Assembly (NCBI GenBank): GCA_021325025.1
Contig: JAJPHZ010000030.1
Span: 1 to 64,000 of the forward strand
Reading direction: 5' to 3'
Length of the DNA stretch: 64,000 nucleotides
Origin: Pseudomonadota bacterium
Lineage (GTDB): Bacteria; Desulfobacterota; Binatia; Binatales; Binataceae
Shown here: piece by piece, positions 25,544-36,735 of the stretch
How the letters are laid out: each line of letters begins with the position of its first letter
How positions within the stretch are numbered: position 1 is the stretch's first letter
Position numbers and translations under genes: made by a program
Notes under the pieces: generated by a model
What the model saw: only the letters and a program-made list of their open reading frames with translations
Told to the model about the DNA's origin: nothing
Database searches by the model: none

Positions 25544-25744
25544 GCCGGGAGAGCACCGGCGCCACTTTTCGGCCTCGGCCCTTGCCTATAAGCGTGCCTT
25601 CTTCGGCCCGTCCTTCCCGATTCCGGTTCCGATTTGACCGACCACGAATTTTGCCGCCGTTAGCGTAGCCACAGGCCTGACCGGCAGCCGATAGCGCTGC
25701 GCTCTAACATCGGCGCGCATCCGGCCACCGGCGTGCCGGGTGAA

Positions 25745-26989
25745 ATGGAACGGCTCTACCTACGACGCAGGCGGCACACCATCCGCAACCGCCATGGGCA
25801 GGTGATCGTGCTGGTGGTGATTGCGCTGGCGGTGCTGGTGATGGTCGTGGGGCTGGCGATCGATATCGGGTATGCGTGGCGGGCCCGGCTTAAGATGCAA
25901 GCGGCGGCCGACGCGGCCGCCATTGCCGGCACCGACGCGCTGTTCAACGGCGCTGGCGTAAGCGTCAGTTCCGCCGCGCAGTCGGTGGCAACCCAAAACG
26001 GGTTTACTTCCGGCGCAGGCACGCCGATTAATTCCAACCCGGTTACGGTAACGGTCAACAATCCACCGGCTTCGGGGCCCTACGCCGGCAACAGTGATGC
26101 GGTCGAGGTGATCATCTCGCAGGCGCAGCCGACCTATTTTCTGGCGGTGGCCGGCTTCACCTCGCTCAACGTGTCGGCGCGCGCGGTAGCCGCGATCAAG
26201 TCCGCACCGGTGTGCATCTATTCGCTCAACCCTTCGGCCAGCGGAGCGCTCAACATGGCCGCCAATACCACCGTCAACAGCAATTGCGGCGTGATGGTCA
26301 ACTCCAACAACTCGGCCGCGCTGATAGGTGCATCAGGCGCCACCATTTCCGCACCGGCGCTGGGCGTGGTAGGCGGCATCTCCTTCAGCGGCTCATTGCC
26401 GCCCAACACCGTCACCGGCGTCGCCCCCGCCGCCGATCCGCTGGCCGCGCTGCCCGCGCCGCCGGTCGGCGGTTCGTGCACCACTTTGGCGCCGATCGGA
26501 CCCAACGTCACGGCCAACCTGCCCGCAGGCTATTACTGTGGCCTGACCGTCAGGAGCAACTCCACCGTAAATCTAACCTCCAGCGGTACATATTCGTTCA
26601 ACGGCGATCTGTCGCTCAGCAGCAACACGGCGCTCAATGGCACCGGGGTCACGCTGTACTTCAAAAGCGGCTCCTTGCAGATGAGCAGCAATACCACTTT
26701 GAATCTGTCCGCCCCGACTTCCGGCACCTACGCCGGCATCGTCATTTTTGAGGATCGCGCCAACACCGCCCCGCTGTCGCTCAGTTCCAACAGCGGCATG
26801 ACGCTGACCGGCGCAGTGTACGCGCCGGCGGCCACTCTGACCTTGGCCAGCAATGCCTTCACCAACGCCTATTCGATTCTGGTCGCTTCCACCGTCAACA
26901 TCGCCGCCAACTCGACCATCAATATCAACGCCGATTACTCAAGTCTGCCCGGCGGCTCGCCGATCAAGACCGCGGTCGCCGTCGAATGA
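25745..26989 (+). CDS. TadG-like pilus assembly protein with serine/asparagine-rich repeats
   Basis: A 414-aa protein with an N-terminal span (VIVLVVIALAVLVMVVGLAI) preceded by RHGQ, followed by the classic AWRARLKMQAAADAAAIAGT of the Tad/TadG (PF13400) N-terminus. The rest is rich in Asn/Ser/Thr with repeated SSNT-, NSNS- and LSLSSN-type stretches (residues 170-400), probably an extracellular beta-repeat domain. It begins a tight three-gene unit with two TadE-like genes (4-bp overlaps). Tad systems build Flp-type adhesive pili; here only the minor-pseudopilin set is present. ATG 25745 is chosen; a GTG twelve bases upstream is possible. Confidence 0.8.
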   Translation: MERLYLRRRRHTIRNRHGQVIVLVVIALAVLVMVVGLAIDIGYAWRARLKMQAAADAAAIAGTDALFNGAGVSVSSAAQSVATQNGFTSGAGTPINSNPVTVTVNNPPASGPYAGNSDAVEVIISQAQPTYFLAVAGFTSLNVSARAVAAIKSAPVCIYSLNPSASGALNMAANTTVNSNCGVMVNSNNSAALIGASGATISAPALGVVGGISFSGSLPPNTVTGVAPAADPLAALPAPPVGGSCTTLAPIGPNVTANLPAGYYCGLTVRSNSTVNLTSSGTYSFNGDLSLSSNTALNGTGVTLYFKSGSLQMSSNTTLNLSAPTSGTYAGIVIFEDRANTAPLSLSSNSGMTLTGAVYAPAATLTLASNAFTNAYSILVASTVNIAANSTININADYSSLPGGSPIKTAVAVE

Positions 26990-27474
26990 TCGGGTGGGTT
27001 GAGGATGCGCCATCACCTTTCGCCGGGCTGCGCCGGCAACATCGCGCGCGCCGCGGGCAGAGCCTGCTCGAACTGGCGCTAACCTTGCCGGTGCTGGCGA
27101 TACTGCTGCTGGTGGCGCTGGATTTCGCGCGCATGTTCAACATGGCGATGGCGGTGACCGACGCCGCGCGCGCCGGCGCTCACTGGGGCGCGCAAAACCG
27201 CACCACCGCTGCCAATGTGTTGGGCATGGAGCAGGTGGCCTGCGCCAGTATGGTGGATTACCCGTGCACGCCCGGCGCCAACACCGTGGCGTCGTCGTTC
27301 TGTCAATGTGCCGGCTCGTCGGGGACCATCTCCTGCACTAATCCGGGCGGATGCACCAACGTGTTGGCCTTTGTCACGGTCACCGCCCGCACCACCTTCA
27401 GCACCGTGTTCGCATACCCGGGCCTGCCCGCTTCGGTACCGCTTAGCGCCAGCGTCACGATGCAGGTCCAGTGA
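26986..27474 (+). CDS. TadE-like pseudopilin
   Basis: A 162-aa protein whose start overlaps the TadG-like stop (ATGA). GQSLLELALTLPVLAILLLV near residue 25 is the TadE N-terminal segment: GQ-x-x-x-E-x-A followed by one membrane helix. FARMFNMAMAVTDAARAGAHW then matches the post-helix region. The extracytoplasmic remainder has several Cys (ACASMVDYPC, FCQCAG, SCTNPGGC), which may form disulfides. TadE proteins are minor pilins or assembly factors of Flp pili. The first 25 residues are a basic cytosolic lead. Confidence 0.85.
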   Translation: MIGWVEDAPSPFAGLRRQHRARRGQSLLELALTLPVLAILLLVALDFARMFNMAMAVTDAARAGAHWGAQNRTTAANVLGMEQVACASMVDYPCTPGANTVASSFCQCAGSSGTISCTNPGGCTNVLAFVTVTARTTFSTVFAYPGLPASVPLSASVTMQVQ

Positions 27475-27896
27475 GGTCGAAGGTGGCTGACCGCGGTTCA
27501 GCACGCCGGCGCCATCGCGCTCAGTCGATGGCGGAGTTCGCGATAATCCTGCTGGTCACGATGACCCTGATCTTCGGCATCATCCAGGCCTCGCTGGCGC
27601 TGTACGCGTTCAGTTTCGTCAGCTACGGGGCGCGCTGCGGGGCGCGCTACGCAATGGTGCGCGGCAGCAAGAGTGCTTCGCCCGCCACCAGCGCCTCGGT
27701 GCAAGCCTACGTGCAAAGCCTGGCTTTCCCGCTTGACCCTGCCGCCCTGACCGTCACCACCACCTGGAATCCAAACAACGATCCCGGCAGTACGGTGACG
27801 GTGCAGGTCACCTACGTGTTAACCCCGCTGGGCCCCTTTCTGAGTATGTTTGCCGTCACCATGACCAGCCGCGCCCAGGCGCTGATCACCAATTGA
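27471..27896 (+). CDS. TadE-like pseudopilin, second copy
   Basis: A 141-aa protein beginning with a GTG overlapping the previous stop (GTGA). RAQSMAEFAIILLVTMTLIF has the E-x-A pattern and single hydrophobic helix of TadE; ASLALYAFSFVSYGARCGAR continues it. The exterior part is short and beta-rich. A GTG 12 bases later (at 27483) is the alternative start. It is the last gene of the pseudopilin unit; a convergent hypothetical gene follows after about 90 bp. Confidence 0.82.
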   Translation: MRSKVADRGSARRRHRAQSMAEFAIILLVTMTLIFGIIQASLALYAFSFVSYGARCGARYAMVRGSKSASPATSASVQAYVQSLAFPLDPAALTVTTTWNPNNDPGSTVTVQVTYVLTPLGPFLSMFAVTMTSRAQALITN

Positions 27897-27988
27897 ATGG
27901 AGCGCGCGATGCTCTGCCTGTCAGCCAGGCTTGCAGCCTCCACTCCGGGGCTTCGTCAGCTCGGTGGGCTTCTTTCACAAACGCATGG

Positions 27989-28699
27989 CTACCCGCCGAG
28001 CCCCTCGCGGAGCTCCATCGCCGCCGAACCGGCGCTGCTCATCGCCAGCGGCAGCAGCCCGAGGCGACTCACGCCCAGCAGCGGCAGGATAAAATTGATC
28101 GCATTGATGACCACCAGCGCCCACCACGCGCCATAGCAAAGTGCCGCCACGCCAGGCTGCGCCTGCGACAGCATCCGGCTGGTCAGCCATGCGGCCAGCG
28201 GCGAGCCGACGGTGCCCGACAGGTGTACGATTATTCTGACCAGCCGCGGCCTGGCCAAGTAGGTGCCGTAGCGCATCTTGAAGCGCGGCTCGACGCCGAA
28301 CAGGTAGAGATAATCGTAGTGCACACCGGCCGCGCGGCCCACCATCAGTTTGATCAGCGGCTCGAACGTGGCCATCCACAACAACGCGCCCACAAACGCC
28401 AGCACAGGCGAACGCGCCGCAACGCCTAAGGCCATCGCCAGCCCGCCCAGGATTGTAACGGCAATCTCAAGCAGGATGCCGATGTTTGTCGCGACGCGCC
28501 GGCGCGGCGTGCGCAGATGCAATTTGCGGCTGACCCGGCTGATATCCTCGGCGAGCGCCGCACGCTCGCAGGACATCGAATTGCGCACATCGCGCACCAG
28601 CGCATGCCATGGTCCGGGGCGATAGCTGCCGTCGTCCAGGGCGCGCTCGATCGCGCTCAGCCGCGCGCGCAAATCGCTAGCTCGCGTCCCGCCTTGCAT
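27989..28699 (-). CDS. Hypothetical membrane protein
   Basis: A 236-aa protein of unknown family. Residues 1-70 are soluble, helical and basic (SAIERALDDGSYRPGPWHAL, then LAEDISRVSRKLH). About five hydrophobic segments follow between residues 75 and 225 (NIGILLEIAVTILGGLAMAL; VLAFVGALLWMATF; LAAWLTSRML; ALCYGAWWALVVINAINFIL). No catalytic motif stands out. It is a lone minus-strand gene between the converging pseudopilin operon and the enoyl-CoA hydratase gene. Its in-frame start ATG at 28697-28699 lacks a strong ribosome site. Confidence 0.6.
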   Translation of the reverse strand: MQGGTRASDLRARLSAIERALDDGSYRPGPWHALVRDVRNSMSCERAALAEDISRVSRKLHLRTPRRRVATNIGILLEIAVTILGGLAMALGVAARSPVLAFVGALLWMATFEPLIKLMVGRAAGVHYDYLYLFGVEPRFKMRYGTYLARPRLVRIIVHLSGTVGSPLAAWLTSRMLSQAQPGVAALCYGAWWALVVINAINFILPLLGVSRLGLLPLAMSSAGSAAMELREGLGG

Positions 28700-28781
28700 G
28701 GCGCCGTAGTATAGCGCTGAACGCCACGAGTGCGGAAAAGACGTCCGGTGGGGAAATTGTTTGGCTTGGCGCCAAACAACC

Positions 28782-29594
28782 CTACCATCCCGGAAAGTTG
28801 GGCGGGCGGCGCTGCAGGAACGCCCTGATGCCCTCCTTGAAGTCGGCGCCGCCGAACAGTTTGTTGAGTTCCTGGAAGTCTTCGCGGATTGCGGTGGCCA
28901 GGTCGCTCAGCAGGTGCTCGTAAACCATCCGCCGCGCCACCGCGACCCCCACCGGAGAACATTGCGTGGCGATCTCGCCCGCCAATTCCCGGGCCTTGGC
29001 TAGCAGTTGGCCGTCGGGAACCACGTGCGTGACCAACCGCCGCTCCAGCGCCTCGCGTGCGCTCAGCGTGCGCCCGGTAACCACCATCTCGATCGCGTCG
29101 GCCAGACCGATCAACCGCGGCAGCATCCAGCTCGCCCCTTCTTCGATCGAAAGTCCGCGGCGCGGGTAAAGCAGCCCCATGCGGGCGCTCTCGGCGGCGA
29201 TGCGGATGTCGAAGTACAGCGCGCAGGTAAAGCCCACGCCCACGCAGATGCCGTTGATCGCCCCGATAATCGGCTTGCGCAGCGCCAGCATGTAGGAAAA
29301 TGCGCCGCGAAAGTCGGGCCTAAGCGCGGCGTCGCGCACGTTGAGCTCCCTGGACTCCTCCATGACCTGTTGGGCGGGCGTGCGCAGCACTTCCATGTCC
29401 ATCCCCGAGCAGAACGCCTTGCCCGCGCCGGTGACGATCACCACACGCACGTTGTTGTCGCGGTCCGCCTCCTGCAACGCGTCGTGGATCTCGCCGATCA
29501 TCCTGGGCGGCATCGCGTTCATCCGGTCGGGCCGGTTGAGTGTGATGGTCGCGATGCGGTCTGCGGTTTCGTACAAAATCTGTTCGTAGGCCAT
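28782..29594 (-). CDS. Enoyl-CoA hydratase/isomerase family protein
   Basis: A 270-aa crotonase-fold protein. ITLNRPDRMNAM opens the fold, AGKAFCSGMDMEVL forms the CoA oxyanion region, and ALRKPIIGAINGICVGVGFT is the central crotonase signature. The residue pair expected for hydratase catalysis reads as SIEEGASWMLPRLIG, with Glu in the SIEEG block, so some hydratase/isomerase activity is plausible. The substrate is unknown. ATG 29594 follows AGGT at 9 bases; a 14-codon upstream extension is unlikely. It ends 83 bp from the hypothetical membrane protein and lies downstream of rnhA on the same strand. Confidence 0.9.
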   Translation of the reverse strand: MAYEQILYETADRIATITLNRPDRMNAMPPRMIGEIHDALQEADRDNNVRVVIVTGAGKAFCSGMDMEVLRTPAQQVMEESRELNVRDAALRPDFRGAFSYMLALRKPIIGAINGICVGVGFTCALYFDIRIAAESARMGLLYPRRGLSIEEGASWMLPRLIGLADAIEMVVTGRTLSAREALERRLVTHVVPDGQLLAKARELAGEIATQCSPVGVAVARRMVYEHLLSDLATAIREDFQELNKLFGGADFKEGIRAFLQRRPPNFPGW

Positions 29595-29645
29595 GGTATT
29601 TACCTGCCATAGTCGTGGCTGAACGATTGTTCGCACATCGAGCCG

Positions 29646-29674
29646 GTATCGGCAAACGCTTTGGCTGCCGATAC
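29646..29674 (-). terminator. Hairpin after rnhA
   Basis: GTATCGGCA (29646-29654) pairs exactly with TGCCGATAC (29666-29674). It lies 12 bp past the rnhA stop and 52 bp before the enoyl-CoA hydratase start, so it may end the glgA-rnhA transcript. No T-run is present. Confidence 0.4.
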
Positions 29675-29686
29675 GGGGCCGTCAAA

Positions 29687-30361
29687 CTAAGCGGGGCGGG
29701 TGCGGCGTGCCAGTTGGCAGGCAATCAGGGCGCAGTAGAAATCCTTGTAGCGTTCGGAGGATACGAACATCCCGCCGCAGTGAATACATCGGCGCACCGT
29801 TTCGCCCTCTTTAAGCAGCGGGCGCAGGGTGTTGAGTGTGGCCTCATCGGCAGGCAAGGATACCGGCGCCGCGGGCGGCACCGCGCGCGGCTGGCCGGGC
29901 GCCGTCCGCGCGGGCGCGCCTCGCGACGCCGTGCGGCCCAAATCGGCCGCGTCCTTGGCCGCTTGCAGCGCCAGACGATCGGCGCGGTCGTTGAGCGCGT
30001 CGTCGGCGTGTCCGCGCACCCATTCGAATCTGACCTTGCGGCGCGCGATTTCCGCGTCCAGTTCCTTCCACAGATCGGTGTTGGCGTTTCGCTTCCAACG
30101 CAGGTTGATGGTGTTGACCAGGTACTGGCTGTCGCTGCGCAGCAGTACCGCCGCCCCGGCCGGCAGGCGGCGCAGCGCCTCGATGGCAGCCGTCAGTTCC
30201 ATGCGATTGTTGGTAGTCCGCGGCTCGCCGCCGGAGTATTCGCGCATGCCATCGCGGCCCACGATCAGCACGCCCCATCCGCCCGGTCCCGGATTGCCCA
30301 AGCATGAGCCGTCGGCGTAGGCCAGGATTTCCGCGTCGCGATTGCGGTCGTCGGCTGTCAT
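29687..30361 (-). CDS. rnhA: Ribonuclease HI with C-terminal zinc-finger-like tail
   Basis: A 224-aa protein. Residues 10-150 are RNase HI, which cleaves the RNA strand of RNA-DNA hybrids: YADGSCLGNPGPGGWGVL gives the first catalytic Asp, NNRMELTAAIEAL the Glu, SDSQYLVN the second Asp, and GHADDALNDRAD the His and last Asp. An Ala/Pro-rich linker follows (about 155-180). The C-terminus RRCIHCGGMFVSSERYKDFY with C-x4-C after it is a candidate zinc finger not seen in the standard 155-aa enzyme. The ATG overlaps the glgA stop (ATGA), so translation is coupled. Confidence 0.9.
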   Translation of the reverse strand: MTADDRNRDAEILAYADGSCLGNPGPGGWGVLIVGRDGMREYSGGEPRTTNNRMELTAAIEALRRLPAGAAVLLRSDSQYLVNTINLRWKRNANTDLWKELDAEIARRKVRFEWVRGHADDALNDRADRLALQAAKDAADLGRTASRGAPARTAPGQPRAVPPAAPVSLPADEATLNTLRPLLKEGETVRRCIHCGGMFVSSERYKDFYCALIACQLARRTRPA

Positions 30362-31821
30362 TGGAGATTGCGCGCCCGCTCTGCAATCAACTGATTGTAC
30401 AGTTCCAGGTAACGCGCCGCGGCCGCCGCCCAGGAGAAGTCGGCGGCAAAGCAATTCGCCATCAGCCGCCGCCACACCGCCCGATCGCGAAAGACCCGCA
30501 GCGCGCGCCTTATCGCTCCTAACATCTCCTCCACCTCATAGGCTTGGAATACGAAACCGTTGCCGACGCCGCTGGCCGGCTCGAACTCGGCCACCGTGTC
30601 GGCCAGGCCGCCGGTGGCGCGCACCACCGGCGCCGTGCCGTATTTAAGCGCGTACATCTGTGTCAGTCCGCACGGCTCGAACCGCGACGGCATCAGGAAC
30701 ATGTCGCATCCGGCCTGAATCTGATGGGCGAGGTCGTTGTCGAAAGCGGTGCTGACCGCGACTCGATCGGGATGCGCCCGATGGGCCGCCAGCAGGGCAT
30801 CTTCAAACTCCGGCTCGCCGCTGCCCAAAATCACCAAATCCACCTCCAGCTCCAGCAACTGCTCGAGGGCCGGCACCAGTAGGTCGAAGCCCTTCTGCGC
30901 CGTCAGCCGCGACACCATCCCCATCAGCGCCCGCTTCGAGCGCGCGGCAAGCCCGATGCGCCGGCGCAACGCCCGCGCGCACAGCGTTTTGCCCGATGTA
31001 TCCTGCGGCGTATAGCGCGCCGCGATGTGCGGGTCGGTCGCCGGATTCCATTCGTTGTAATCGGCGCCGTTGAGGATACCGACAAAACGCTCGCCTTTGG
31101 CGCGCAGCACCCCCTCCAGGCCGAAGCCGAACGCCGGGTCGCTGCTCACCTCGCGCGCATAGGTCGGACTGACGGTCGAGACGCCGTCGGCCAGCACCAC
31201 GGCGCCCTTCATCAGATTCATCCGGCCGTGAAACTCCAGGTACTCCGTGGTCATGTAGGAACGATCGATGTTGAGCAGCGCGAAGTCGGCCGCATCGCAC
31301 AAGCCTTGGAAGGCCAGGTTGTGGATGGTGAACAGGCAGGCAGTGCGCTCAAAGCACGCGCGCAGCATCGGGTCGGCGCGCATCAGGATGGGCAGCACCG
31401 CGGCGTGCCAGTCGTGTGCGTGGACCAGGTCAGGTCTGATGACCTCACCAAGCAGCCGCGCCGCTGCGCGAGCGAAGAATACGTAACGCTCGATGGCGTC
31501 GGGATAATCGCGGCCGTTCTCCCCGTAGATGCCGGCCCGGGCGAAATAGCCGTCATGGGCGATGAGAAATATTGGCACGCCGCCCGGGCCAACGCCGCTG
31601 CGGACGCGGAAATGCTCGCGGCGATGGCCGACCATGACGCTGGACTCATCGCCGACCTCCACCGTAGGCAGCGCATCGAGGGCGCACTTGTAGCCGGGAA
31701 TCACAACGCACACCCGCGCGCCGCAGGCCGCCAACTCCACGGGTAACGCCCCGATTACGTCGGCCAGCCCGCCGGCCTTGGCATACGGAGCCATCTCCGC
31801 GGCAACCACAGCGACCTTCAT
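30358..31821 (-). CDS. glgA: Glycogen synthase (ADP-glucose type)
   Basis: A 487-aa GT5 enzyme, near the usual 475-490. VVAAEMAPYAKAGGLADVIG contains the K-x-G-G-L ADP-glucose loop at residues 15-19. VHAHDWHAAVLP and TIHNLAFQG are family blocks, as is the C-terminal FEPCGLTQMYALKYGTAPV with its Glu. It elongates alpha-1,4-glucan in the cytosol. The other glycogen genes (glgB, glgC, glgP) are not here. rnhA follows with a 4-bp overlap, an unusual pairing that seems to be a chance operon. ATG 31821 is a standard start. Confidence 0.96.
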   Translation of the reverse strand: MKVAVVAAEMAPYAKAGGLADVIGALPVELAACGARVCVVIPGYKCALDALPTVEVGDESSVMVGHRREHFRVRSGVGPGGVPIFLIAHDGYFARAGIYGENGRDYPDAIERYVFFARAAARLLGEVIRPDLVHAHDWHAAVLPILMRADPMLRACFERTACLFTIHNLAFQGLCDAADFALLNIDRSYMTTEYLEFHGRMNLMKGAVVLADGVSTVSPTYAREVSSDPAFGFGLEGVLRAKGERFVGILNGADYNEWNPATDPHIAARYTPQDTSGKTLCARALRRRIGLAARSKRALMGMVSRLTAQKGFDLLVPALEQLLELEVDLVILGSGEPEFEDALLAAHRAHPDRVAVSTAFDNDLAHQIQAGCDMFLMPSRFEPCGLTQMYALKYGTAPVVRATGGLADTVAEFEPASGVGNGFVFQAYEVEEMLGAIRRALRVFRDRAVWRRLMANCFAADFSWAAAAARYLELYNQLIAERARNLQ

Positions 31822-31948
31822 AAGGCAACGAATTCTGGCAGAGCCTACGCGTAAGGCGAGCGGTCAGACAAGACTCTCCGTTTGGCCCATCCCACCGGGC
31901 AGAAGTGGAACAGCACGGCCGGCAGGTGCCTCAGGAGCGAAGAATGGC

Positions 31949-31985
31949 GGCGTCCGCGGGTGCAATGCGGCGGGCCGCGGACGCC
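31949..31985 (-). terminator. Perfect 11-bp hairpin beyond lon
   Basis: GGCGTCCGCGG (31949-31959) pairs exactly with CCGCGGACGCC (31975-31985). It lies 13 bp past the lon stop on the minus strand and probably terminates lon. No T-run follows. Confidence 0.5.
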
Positions 31986-31998
31986 GTGGTTGCGATGC

Positions 31999-34440
<2,442 letters not shown>

Positions 34441-34586
34441 CGTGTAGAATCAACCTCTTTGGCGGCACCGCCGCCAGGATCTATTCGCCGCCCGGCCCTC
34501 TGCGGTATTGTAGAGACCGGACGCAAAAAAGCTCGTGATTTCAATCTAATCATGGTAGCCGATGAGCGCCACTAGCGAGGACGACC

Positions 34587-34994
34587 TTGGCAACCGACCA
34601 ATTCTCAAGGCTTTTTACGCCGGATGAGGCCAACGAGCTGATTCCGCGGCTGGAAGTGTTGGTACGCAAGCTGCAGGCTAACGCTGCGCGGGCGCGCGCT
34701 CGCGCCGCCGAGGCCGGACCGATAGCCAACCTGGAGGAGCTGTCACGTACCGACCCGGTGTTACGCTCCGCGATGCGCGAGATGGCGAAGATTGCCGAAG
34801 AGATCCAGCGCCTGGGCTGCTTTCTTAAGGATATCGACCTCGGCCTGGTCGATTTTCCCGGCGAAGTGGACGGCGATACCGTGTTTTTGTGCTGGCAATA
34901 CGGCGAATCCCGCCTGATCGCCTGGCATCCCTTGGACGAAGGCTTCAGCAGCCGCCGCCCGCTGCCCGGTAGCTCCAAGGTATATCTTAATTGA
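34587..34994 (+). CDS. DUF2203 family protein
   Basis: A 135-aa cytosolic protein. FTPDEANELIPRLEVLVRKL at the start, then LGCFLKDIDLGLVDFPGEVD and VFLCWQYGESRLIAWHP are DUF2203 (PF09969) hallmarks. It has a helical N-terminus and a short beta C-terminus; function is unknown. The start is a TTG at 34587, supported by GAGG six bases upstream; no in-frame ATG precedes it because a TAG blocks the frame. The DUF4149 gene follows 35 bp later. Confidence 0.88.
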   Translation: MATDQFSRLFTPDEANELIPRLEVLVRKLQANAARARARAAEAGPIANLEELSRTDPVLRSAMREMAKIAEEIQRLGCFLKDIDLGLVDFPGEVDGDTVFLCWQYGESRLIAWHPLDEGFSSRRPLPGSSKVYLN

Positions 34995-35029
34995 TCAACT
35001 GACCTGCCCGCAGACCGGAGGATTCTCTG

Positions 35030-35488
35030 ATGGTGGCCCTGTTCATCTATCTTCTCGCCCTGGTGGTTTGGCTGGGCGGCATGATCGGATTCGTGCTGTT
35101 CACCGCGATGCTGTTCTCGCGGCTGCCGGTGGCGGAGGCCGGCAAGGTCGTCAGCGCGATTTTTCCCTACTATTACCTGATCGGCTACGTCGCCGGCGCG
35201 CTCGGGCTTATCCTGGCGATTTATTTTGCCGCCGCCGGACGCGGCCGCATCTGGTGGATTTGTTCCGCGATCCTGCTGGCGGGAGCGCTGGGAATTACCG
35301 TTTACGCCGGCGCCGTCATCCGCCCGCAAATCGAGGCTGTGCGCAGCGTCGCCGAAGACACCAACCCCGACCCCGCCCGCAAGGCCCAATTCGACGCACT
35401 GCACAAGCTGTCGGTCCAGCTCAACGGCGGCGTGATGGTGCTGGATCTGCTGGCGCTGCTCGCCACCGCCGCCGCCCTGAGTGGGTAA
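35030..35488 (+). CDS. DUF4149-like (TMEM205-type) membrane protein
   Basis: A 152-aa four-helix membrane protein. The N-terminus ALFIYLLALVVWLGGMIGFV has the W-x-G-G motif, FPYYYLIGYVAGALGLILAI forms helix 2, and VYAGAVIRPQIEAVRSV follows helix 3. These features fit DUF4149/TMEM205. No enzymatic motif is visible and the function is unknown. GGAGG lies 12 bases before the ATG. The HAD gene begins 20 bp after its stop, so both may share a transcript with DUF2203. Confidence 0.8.
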   Translation: MVALFIYLLALVVWLGGMIGFVLFTAMLFSRLPVAEAGKVVSAIFPYYYLIGYVAGALGLILAIYFAAAGRGRIWWICSAILLAGALGITVYAGAVIRPQIEAVRSVAEDTNPDPARKAQFDALHKLSVQLNGGVMVLDLLALLATAAALSG

Positions 35489-35507
35489 ATTCTTGTATCA
35501 TAGGGGT

Positions 35508-36266
35508 ATGACCGAGCACCGCTACAAGGCCATCGCAATCGACCTGTTCAACACCCTGGTCAAATGGGATCCGACCAGTCTGCCCGCCCATGAATGGCGC
35601 GGCCGCCAAATCAACAGCACCATCCCCCTGCTGATGCCGCATCTGCGGGAGAACTTTCGCGGATGGAACCATGACGACCAATGGCTTGAGACCTATTATG
35701 CCGTGACAATGGAAATCGCGGCCGAGCGCGAGCGCCACGGCGTGGAAGTGACCTGTTACGAGCGCTTTTTCCGCACCCTTAACCGAATCGCGCTGACCCC
35801 CGAGGTCGAGCTGGACGAGCTGGCCGAGATCATGCGCCGCACGCACATGAGGGCGGTGCGAAGGGTCACCTCCACCCCCGCCGCCAACGCCGAGGCGGTA
35901 CGCAAGATGGCGCAGCGCCATCGGATGGCGCTGCTGTCGAACTTCGACGACTCGCAGACCGGCCGTGAAATCGTGGCCGACAGCGGCGTCGGCCATCTGT
36001 TCGAGGTCGTGGTGATTTCCGCCGACGTCGCGATGCGCAAGCCCAATCCCGCCATCTTCAAACATCTGCTCGACGCGATGGGTCTTAGGCCGCACGAGAT
36101 GCTGTTCGTGGGCGACACTCCGATGGAGGACGTGCTGGGGGCGCAGCGCGCCGGAATTCCGATCGCCTGGCTGTCGCACGGGCGCACCGAATTGCCCCGG
36201 GGCGTCGAGCCGCCCGATATCGTGGTGGAAACGCTCGCCGACCTTCCCGCGGTGTTGGGGCTGTGA
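35508..36266 (+). CDS. HAD-superfamily hydrolase
   Basis: A 252-aa haloacid-dehalogenase-fold phosphatase. Motif I is AIDLFNTLVKW (Asp nucleophile; the second Asp is replaced by Asn in DLFNT), motif II ALLSNFDDS, motif III RKPNPAIF (Lys) and motif IV LFVGDTPMEDVLGA (acidic pair). The large helical cap lies between motifs I and II. The D-x-D position reading D-x-F-N suggests dehalogenase-type rather than typical phosphatase chemistry, a weak inference. ATG 35508 is chosen; the site AGGGGT is tight to it. The next gene begins one base after the stop. Confidence 0.85.
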   Translation: MTEHRYKAIAIDLFNTLVKWDPTSLPAHEWRGRQINSTIPLLMPHLRENFRGWNHDDQWLETYYAVTMEIAAERERHGVEVTCYERFFRTLNRIALTPEVELDELAEIMRRTHMRAVRRVTSTPAANAEAVRKMAQRHRMALLSNFDDSQTGREIVADSGVGHLFEVVVISADVAMRKPNPAIFKHLLDAMGLRPHEMLFVGDTPMEDVLGAQRAGIPIAWLSHGRTELPRGVEPPDIVVETLADLPAVLGL

Positions 36267-36267
36267 G

Positions 36268-36735
36268 ATGGCACGCGCGCCCGTAATCGCCGTAATCGGC
36301 GCGGGCGACGCGCCGGCCGACGTGCTCGAACTGGCGCGCCACGCCGGCGCGGAGATCGCCGCGCGCGGCGCCACGCTGGTGTGCGGGGGGCGAGGTGGCG
36401 TGATGGCAGCCGCGGCGCGCGGCGCACGCGAACGCGGCGGTCACACCATCGGAATCCTGCCCGGCTACGACGCCACCGAGGCCAACCCGCACATCGAATT
36501 CGCAATTGCCACTGGCATGGGTGAAGCGCGCAACGCAATCGTGGTGGGCAGCGCCGCCGCGGTAATCGCGCTGGCCGGCGAGGGCGGCACGCTGTCGGAA
36601 ATCGGTCTGGCGCTGAAGTTGGGCCGCCCGGTCGTCGCGCTGCGCTCGTGGACGCAGTTGGAAAACCTCTATCGCGCCGACACTGCGGCCGCTGCCGTGC
36701 AAATCGCGCTCGAACTCTGCGGCCGCAGTTCCTGA
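36268..36735 (+). CDS. TIGR00725 / LOG-like (SLOG) nucleotide-binding protein
   Basis: A 155-aa Rossmann-type protein of the SLOG/TIGR00725 group. VIAVIGAGDAP starts the fold; LVCGGRGGVMAAAARGARER is the GGR-x-GVM-x-A nucleotide-binding block; GILPGYDATEANPHIEFAI and IALAGEGGTLSEIGLALKLG (G-G-T-x-x-E) follow. Relatives are lysine-decarboxylase-like LOG proteins and the molybdenum-cofactor carrier protein, so it may bind a nucleotide or cofactor. Its partner is not evident. It sits 1 bp after the HAD gene, and ends about 270 bp before the gas-vesicle regulator. Confidence 0.88.
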   Translation: MARAPVIAVIGAGDAPADVLELARHAGAEIAARGATLVCGGRGGVMAAAARGARERGGHTIGILPGYDATEANPHIEFAIATGMGEARNAIVVGSAAAVIALAGEGGTLSEIGLALKLGRPVVALRSWTQLENLYRADTAAAAVQIALELCGRSS

